From positions 1,798,001 through 1,862,000 of the forward strand of contig NZ_JACVEE010000001.1 in the NCBI RefSeq assembly GCF_015355755.1: a stretch of 64,000 bases of DNA, written 5' to 3'. This stretch comes from Nocardia sp. XZ_19_385 (GTDB lineage: Bacteria > Actinomycetota > Actinomycetes > Mycobacteriales > Mycobacteriaceae). The notes under the pieces were generated by a model. That model saw nothing but the letters and a program-made list of their open reading frames with translations. It was not told the origin of the DNA and made no database searches. The translations under genes and the position numbers were made by a program. Positions 57,287 through 64,000 of the stretch are shown here, in pieces. Each line of letters starts with the position of its first letter. The stretch's first letter is position 1.

Positions 57287-57841
57287 ATGACCGAGGCCCC
57301 GATCGAACGCCGCTGGACCCGCGACGAGTTCGTGCGCGCGTGGGAGGCGGGTGAGTTCGACCATCGGGTCGAACTCATCGAGGGGGAGGTTTGGCCAGTG
57401 GGGATCGGGGACTGGCATGGTGAAACCCTGTTTCGGGTCGTTAGAACACTTCCCGGCGAAGGGGTCGTGGTGACTGGCGCGTCGCTCCCCACTGGCGACT
57501 CCCTACCGGACCCTGATTGCTGGATTCGACGTCAAGGCAGCGAAGCCATCGGGAAGGTCGGACGAAAGATCTCGATGTGGCATCCCGCCGATGTGCTGTT
57601 GCTGGTCGAGGTCTCACATGAAACCGTTCGCGAGGACCTCGGAATCAAGGCGAGGTTGTACAGCCGTGACGGGTACGAGGTGTATTGGGTCGTCACCGAG
57701 GGCGTCATCTACGAGCACACCGACCCCACGCCCACCGGCTACCGCACCGTCCGGGAATACCACCCGGGCCAGCTCATTCCAGTGCACTACGCCGACACCG
57801 CCATCGCCGTCGACGAGTTGCTGTACCCGGATCGTGGCTGA
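57287..57841 (+). CDS. Uma2-family (DUF820) nuclease-like protein
   Basis: 184 residues. Uma2 signatures: WTRDEFVRAWEAGEF, RVELIEGEVW, SLPDPDCWIR, LLLVEVSHETVREDLGIKARLYSRDGYEVYWVV, giving the E...D...E-V PD-(D/E)XK-like core. Uma2 proteins are common in actinobacteria and cyanobacteria; activity is mostly unproven. A single gene, divergent from the AAA ATPase. Confidence 0.88.
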   Translation: MTEAPIERRWTRDEFVRAWEAGEFDHRVELIEGEVWPVGIGDWHGETLFRVVRTLPGEGVVVTGASLPTGDSLPDPDCWIRRQGSEAIGKVGRKISMWHPADVLLLVEVSHETVREDLGIKARLYSRDGYEVYWVVTEGVIYEHTDPTPTGYRTVREYHPGQLIPVHYADTAIAVDELLYPDRG

Positions 57842-57938
57842 CCGAAGTGCGGACAAGCTGGACAAGTCGCACTAGCATGCTGGGCGCAGTAGTTGCCGTG
57901 TGCGATGCGGTGCGAAAGTTTCGAGCGAGTAGGTAGCG

Positions 57939-58289
57939 ATGGAAATTTCAGTACGGCGGGTGGCACTTCGGAGCGCGGTTATCGCCGCGATGGGGCTCGG
58001 GTCGGTGATCTTCGTGCCGCAGGCGGTGGCGGGGTCGCCGTGTCCGGATGGCACCGCGCGAATCTTCTTCGAAGGCGGAGACAATCATTGTCAGGCGGGG
58101 TCGGCGAGTTTCTCGTCGCCGCGGTGGGTGTCCAAGGTGTGTTCGGTGGGGCCGGTAAAGGTCACCGTGCGTGTCGAGTACAGCGGATATGGAGCCAGGC
58201 CGCTCAACCGTGAGCTCGATCCCGGGCACTGCGCGCAGATTCCGCTGCCCGCGCAGAAATCCGCGTCGGTAGTGCTGACGCCGGTCTAA
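57939..58289 (+). CDS. Small secreted protein of unknown function
   Basis: 116 residues. Signal peptide: ISVRRVALRSAVIAAMGLGS core, cleavage near AVAG-S (about 32). The mature part of about 85 residues has four Cys (SPCPD, DNHCQ, KVCSV, GHCAQ), enough for two disulfides. Family not recognised. Confidence 0.65.
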   Translation: MEISVRRVALRSAVIAAMGLGSVIFVPQAVAGSPCPDGTARIFFEGGDNHCQAGSASFSSPRWVSKVCSVGPVKVTVRVEYSGYGARPLNRELDPGHCAQIPLPAQKSASVVLTPV

Positions 58290-58295
58290 GGGCAG

Positions 58296-59324
58296 TCAGC
58301 GCAGTAGTAGTGCGCTGTCACCGAATTCGTGCCACAGGTAGCCGGTGTCCAGGGCCGCCGCGTAGGCGTCACACACCACCCCTTCGCCTGCTACCGCTAC
58401 CAGCAGGTCCAGGTGCGAGGCGCCCGGTGCGTGCCAGCCGGTGATCAGGCCGTCGACGACGCGGGCCGGATTGTCCGCGCCGAGTACGAGTTCCGTCCAG
58501 CCCGCCGCCGGATGAACCCGGCCGGCGGGATCGGCGGCGGATTCCAGGGCGCGAGTCACCGTGGTGCCGACCGCGATCACGCGTCCGCCCGCAGCCTTTG
58601 TGTCGTTGACGAGGCGGGCGGTGGCGGCGGGGACAGTGCGGCGTTCCGGGCTCGGTGGTTCGCCGGTTTCCGGTGAGGACACCCCGGTGTGCAGAGTGAT
58701 CGGCGCGACGCCGACACCGGAGGTCAGCAGATCCAATACCAGCCGATCGGTGAACGGCCGTGCGGCGCTCGGCATTTCCGCGCTGCCGGGAATACGGCCG
58801 AAGGCTGTCGTGTAGTACGAAGCCGACCAGCGTTGCGGCACATACGAATAGGTGATCGGATACCCGTGACTCCGCATCAGCTGATACGGGTCGCCGGTGA
58901 GCTCAGCGCTCCACAAACGCCGGGCCGGTGGCAACCACGGTTCGACCAGAGTGGCTCGAGCGCCGCCCAGTAGCTCCAGCGTGACGCCCGGCGCGAGGGC
59001 TCGGTGCGGAAACGGAATCCGTTCCGGAGAGCGGACTTCCACCACCCACCGGCCGTCGTCCAGCCAGGTCGAGAAGTGCAGGGTGACCGGCCGGTCGCCG
59101 AGAAACCCGTCGACCGCGGCGGACATCGTCGCTGAATTGTTCACCACCACAAGGTCACCGGGGCGCAGATGCTGCGGCAGTTCGTTGAACCGGGCGTGCG
59201 TCAGCCCATCCTGCGCCACCAGCAACCGCACTTCGTCGCGGGCGAGCCCGCGTGCTTCCGGTGGTTGCGTCGCGTTCCGCTCCGGCGGCAACACGAAGGC
59301 CCGTTCGGCCACCGAGACGGTCAT
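58296..59324 (-). CDS. QueA-like AdoMet:tRNA ribosyltransferase-isomerase homologue
   Basis: 342 residues from ATG at 59324, with GGAGGAG upstream. It has the QueA fold: DLVVVNNSATMSA, a long central region, and the C-terminal GTTVTRALESA and GADNPARVVDGLITGWHAPGASHLDLLVA. QueA adds epoxyqueuosine precursor to tRNA, but no other queuosine gene is near, and actinobacterial copies of this family are divergent, so another AdoMet-dependent role is possible. 34 bases downstream of the SDR gene, same operon. Confidence 0.8.
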   Translation of the reverse strand: MTVSVAERAFVLPPERNATQPPEARGLARDEVRLLVAQDGLTHARFNELPQHLRPGDLVVVNNSATMSAAVDGFLGDRPVTLHFSTWLDDGRWVVEVRSPERIPFPHRALAPGVTLELLGGARATLVEPWLPPARRLWSAELTGDPYQLMRSHGYPITYSYVPQRWSASYYTTAFGRIPGSAEMPSAARPFTDRLVLDLLTSGVGVAPITLHTGVSSPETGEPPSPERRTVPAATARLVNDTKAAGGRVIAVGTTVTRALESAADPAGRVHPAAGWTELVLGADNPARVVDGLITGWHAPGASHLDLLVAVAGEGVVCDAYAAALDTGYLWHEFGDSALLLR

Positions 59325-59358
59325 CGAGCTCCTCCGCCCGCTGTAGACAGTGTGCTGT

Positions 59359-60057
59359 TCATCGGACGACCTCGGTGAAATCGGCAGCGGTGTAGCGAGC
59401 GCTCTTGGGGCGCTGCTCGATCAGCCGGAGCAGGGCCGGTACCACGGTCTCCGGCGCCGGACGGTCGGAGATGTCGTCACCGGGGAACGCGGCCTGGTGC
59501 ATTTCGGTGCGCATGTCACCGGGATCGAAGGCGTAGATCGAGAGCTCCGGATGCTCGGCGGCCAGGATCGCGGTGAGCTGGTCCAGCGCCGCCTTGGACG
59601 AACCGTAACCACCCCAGCCGGGGTACGGCTCGACACCGGCATCGGAGCTGATGTTCACCGCGACACCGTTCGCGTCCCGCAGCAGCGGCAACGCGAACTG
59701 TAGAATAGCCAGCGGCGCAACAACATTGGTGCGATAGATCTTCTCCAGCACGTCGAGTGGATACCCCGCGAGCGGCGGCAACGGACTCGACCCGAGCGAG
59801 CTCGCGTTGTTCACGACGAGGTCGAGCTGCCCCAGCGCCTCGGTAGCTTCCGCCAGCCGCGCACGATGCGCCGGATCCCCGACATCCCCGGGTACCGCGA
59901 GAAATGCCGAACCCAGCTCCGTCCGAACACTCGTGAGCCGACCCGCCCGGCGCCCGGTGCCGACCACCCGCCATCCGCGGCGGACAAGTTCCCGGCTCAG
60001 CGCCAGCCCCAACCCTGCCGAAGCACCCGTGATCAGAGCATTGCGATGGTGAATCAT
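59359..60057 (-). CDS. Short-chain dehydrogenase, first gene of the QueA-like operon
   Basis: 232 residues from ATG at 60057, after AGGAGG; a frame to 60798 is an artefact of high GC. Rossmann loop TGASAGLGLALS, NNASSLG, catalytic ISSDAG with YGSSK (Tyr and Lys). The N-terminal and active-site parts are intact. Substrate unknown. A promoter with a palindromic spacer lies just upstream. Confidence 0.9.
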   Translation of the reverse strand: MIHHRNALITGASAGLGLALSRELVRRGWRVVGTGRRAGRLTSVRTELGSAFLAVPGDVGDPAHRARLAEATEALGQLDLVVNNASSLGSSPLPPLAGYPLDVLEKIYRTNVVAPLAILQFALPLLRDANGVAVNISSDAGVEPYPGWGGYGSSKAALDQLTAILAAEHPELSIYAFDPGDMRTEMHQAAFPGDDISDRPAPETVVPALLRLIEQRPKSARYTAADFTEVVR

Positions 60058-60085
60058 GGTGACCTCCTGTTCAGTCACCACCATC

Positions 60086-60113
60086 GTGATACCTAAACGA
60101 TAGTTCAGGTCAA
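60086..60113 (-). promoter_or_regulatory. Promoter with operator-like spacer for the SDR/QueA-like operon
   Basis: The minus strand has TTGACC (60113-60108), 16-base spacer, TATCAC (60091-60086). The spacer holds CTGAAC-TATC-GTTTAG (60093-60108), an inverted repeat with one mismatch, which could bind a repressor. The regulator is not in the window. Confidence 0.5.
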
Positions 60114-60260
60114 GCGTCGTTCGCCCGGCGCGTACCCAGCCGCCTTGTTCGCTCGCGCTAGCCTCCGGCAAAACACTGAAGGAGCGCACAGCGCCTTCTC
60201 CACACCGGCGAGCAACTGACGCTACTTCTTTCAATAGCCGCCGACGTGACGCGCGGATCA

Positions 60261-60800
60261 TCAACGGCGCGCGGTAACGAGTTGGCGTTTGGTGTCGCCA
60301 CGTGGGCGCGACCCGCGTCGGACACGCCCCCAGGGTTTGGCAACGCTGAGCACGGTCGCGATCGCAAGGGCGGTCAGCGACACCGCGGGCGGGTAGAAGA
60401 GTTCCGACACCGCCGCCGGATCGGGCGCGCCGGTCAGCAGCTCCCTGCCGTAGCCTCCGACCTCGGCCATGCCCGGCCGCAGCGCTGTCACGATGAGCAG
60501 GCACAGCCCCAGGTTGAGCACCAGCTTGACCAGCACCCACCAGTAGCGAACCAAACCCCATTTGGTGCCCAGGCCCAGCAGCAATCCGGTGGCCAGGCAC
60601 ACCAGCGCGGAAATCAGCATCGGCCACACCACGAAGGCCGCGAGTGCTTGGTAGGCAAGGCTTCTGGTCTCGACGCCCGAGCCGAACCGGCCGACGGCGA
60701 CCAGCACGGCGACGATGACGTCGATGCCGATCCACGCGCCCGCGGCGACGATGTGAACAATGAGCGTTGTCTGACGCCAGCGGCGGTTCAGTTTCCACAT
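60261..60800 (-). CDS. Four-TM membrane protein (DUF2269-like)
   Basis: 179 residues from ATG at 60800, behind GGGA; a longer frame to 60944 is rejected. Four hydrophobic helices: TLIVHIVAAGAWIGIDVIVA, ALAAFVVWPMLISALVCLA, YWWVLVKLVLNLGLCLLIV, and a C-terminal AVSLTALAIATVLSV. The W-I-G-x-D in helix 1 fits DUF2269-type membrane proteins. Function unknown. Confidence 0.7.
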   Translation of the reverse strand: MWKLNRRWRQTTLIVHIVAAGAWIGIDVIVAVLVAVGRFGSGVETRSLAYQALAAFVVWPMLISALVCLATGLLLGLGTKWGLVRYWWVLVKLVLNLGLCLLIVTALRPGMAEVGGYGRELLTGAPDPAAVSELFYPPAVSLTALAIATVLSVAKPWGRVRRGSRPRGDTKRQLVTARR

Positions 60801-60953
60801 GCGTCCCAGCCTGTCGCCCCGCGTTGCGAGATGAATCCGGCTGGCGGCGACAGCCCGCCTACGCCCCGAGGCGTAGCGGAGGTCCGCGACTACTTCGACG
60901 TCGACATCGCGCTCCGCAGCAGGCCACCCAGCGGCGCAGGACATCCAACCGCG

Positions 60954-63134
<2,181 letters not shown>

Positions 63135-63182
63135 TCACGAGCGAAGCACGGCGTATCGCGGACGCTGATCCTCCCCCTTCGG

Positions 63183-63773
63183 CTACTCGACCCTCCGCAG
63201 GAATTCGGGCCTGGCGATCAAATCACCGACTGCATCGCCGAGCTCCCGCCGCGCCCAGATTCCCAAACGATCCCGTATTTCGACATTGCTTCCCGCACTC
63301 GCGCCCGGCAGCCACCGCCGCCTTGCCATAGCCAGCAGGGCAGCGCCCGCCCGCGAAAGATCTGAATCGAGCGTGTAGGCGACGAACGCCGATGCGGTTT
63401 GCGCTTCGATCAGTCCCGGCACCTGCTCCAGCTCTTGGATCAGTGGCCGATCTGAGGTGACCAGCACCTCGGCATGGGCAAAAACAGCAGCCGCCACCAC
63501 ATGGCGATCTTTCTGATTCACAAGCTTCGGGACGTCCGCTTCGAAACCGTCGGGCCACTCGACCAGCGCGTCCGGAAACGCCTGGGCCATTGCGGAGAAC
63601 AGCACCGCACGATCGGCAGCATCCATGGATTCCGGTAGGTGCCGGGCCGCTTCCGCCAAAACCTCTGCGCTCCAGCGCACTTCGTACAGCCGTACCTCGG
63701 CCAGCGTCAGTAGGACATCACGAAGGCGTGCGGGGACCAGTACGTTGGCATCGAGGAAGGCTCGGAACGGCAC
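63183..63773 (-). CDS. PIN-domain toxin (VapC-like)
   Basis: 196 residues from GTG at 63773. RAFLDANVLVP gives the first PIN Asp (D8), a later acidic pair lies in NQKDRHVVAAA, and TSDRPLIQ matches the C-terminal PIN segment. Magnesium-dependent RNase activity is inferred. It follows the HTH gene by 13 bases, a toxin-antitoxin layout. Confidence 0.8.
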   Translation of the reverse strand: MPFRAFLDANVLVPARLRDVLLTLAEVRLYEVRWSAEVLAEAARHLPESMDAADRAVLFSAMAQAFPDALVEWPDGFEADVPKLVNQKDRHVVAAAVFAHAEVLVTSDRPLIQELEQVPGLIEAQTASAFVAYTLDSDLSRAGAALLAMARRRWLPGASAGSNVEIRDRLGIWARRELGDAVGDLIARPEFLRRVE

Positions 63774-63786
63774 CGAGCGACTCTAC

Positions 63787-64000
63787 TCAGAAATCGTCGT
63801 CGTAAAGACCCGATTTGCGGGAAACCCTCGCGACCTCGTCGAGGGCCGCGCCAGATTCACGCTGTCGCTGATCACGATAATCGAGCAAGGCCCGCAATGG
63901 GATTCGACGATGGGTGCCGCGATACTCGGCTGGAAGTTTCCCGTCGTCGACCAACCGGCACACATAGGTACGCGAGAGCCCTAGCAACTCGGCTGCGGTG
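63787..64000 (-). CDS. Excisionase/MerR-type HTH antitoxin, 5' end outside the window
   Basis: The frame is open to the right edge. The visible 71 residues include AAELLGLSRTYVCRLVDDGKLP, an excisionase-like winged HTH, and the GTHRRIPLRALLDY that follows it in DNA-binding domain proteins of this kind. The C-terminal part (SGAALDEVARVSRKSGLYDDDF) may bind the PIN toxin. It precedes the PIN gene on the same strand. Confidence 0.75.
   Translation of the reverse strand, partial: TAAELLGLSRTYVCRLVDDGKLPAEYRGTHRRIPLRALLDYRDQRQRESGAALDEVARVSRKSGLYDDDF

Overview
The window is GC-rich actinobacterial DNA, most likely from Nocardia or a close relative in the Mycobacteriales. The strongest evidence is gene order: ilvC-ilvN-ilvB (minus), a CFP-6-like PH protein, DoxX (minus), an LppZ-like lipoprotein, gatB (minus), pfkA (minus), gatA-gatC (minus), an ACT protein and ligA (minus). 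From memory, this follows the M. tuberculosis Rv3001c-Rv3014c neighbourhood, with extra genes inserted. GTG/TTG starts, 4-base ATGA/GTGA overlaps and paired two-component genes also fit. The genus is inferred, not proven.

1-18675 is a defence island that looks somewhat less GC-rich than the rest. A HEPN-like gene fragment (RNLIVH motif) sits at the left edge. After about 500 bases without a gene comes a tightly packed plus-strand operon of seven genes: a 1572-residue GHKL-ATPase/SF2-helicase fusion, a NERD-nuclease/SF1-helicase protein, DrmA, DrmB, an HTH-GHKL ATPase, an unknown 330-residue protein and a 294-residue protein that may be DUF6339-like. Facing it are two ATGA-coupled C5-cytosine methyltransferase genes. 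The downstream one has a complete PPCQ motif. The upstream one has PRV where the catalytic Cys should be, so it looks like a catalytically dead partner. The set resembles DISARM (DrmA, DrmB, a 5mC methylase) but has no PLD nuclease DrmC, no DrmD and no recognisable DrmE, and it carries two GHKL ATPases. This is the best candidate for an undescribed or poorly described system.

18891-31220 is mostly core genome: a small secreted protein, a VOC protein, a secreted lipase, the branched-chain amino acid operon ilvBNC with a promoter, leader peptide and attenuator in front of it, a PH-domain membrane protein, ilvD, DoxX, an LppZ-like lipoprotein and gatB. Several clean terminators separate these units, and a 77-base structured palindrome lies between ilvD and doxX.

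31296-52005 continues with a lipoprotein hydrolase and pfkA, followed by an accessory block between pfkA and gatA. The block contains a signalling module present twice (SxxK serine-hydrolase lipoprotein, Ser/Thr kinase, NarL-type response regulator, histidine kinase) around a MacB-type ABC exporter operon. A palindromic 7-2-7 operator candidate lies in one divergent promoter and a weaker one in the other. Next come a phospholipase A2-like protein, a membrane alpha/beta-hydrolase, a SRPBCC protein, and a TetR/SDR pair with two matching palindromic operators. Both the tetR and SDR genes have duplicated 3' ends.

52147-64000 returns to core genes (gatA, gatC, ACT protein, ligA) with interspersed small genes: a GNAT acetyltransferase, a one-TM protein, an orphan AAA ATPase, a Uma2-type nuclease, a small secreted protein, a QueA-like/SDR operon, a four-TM protein and a PIN/HTH toxin-antitoxin pair cut by the right edge. 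I saw no rRNA, tRNA, CRISPR array, integrase or transposase.
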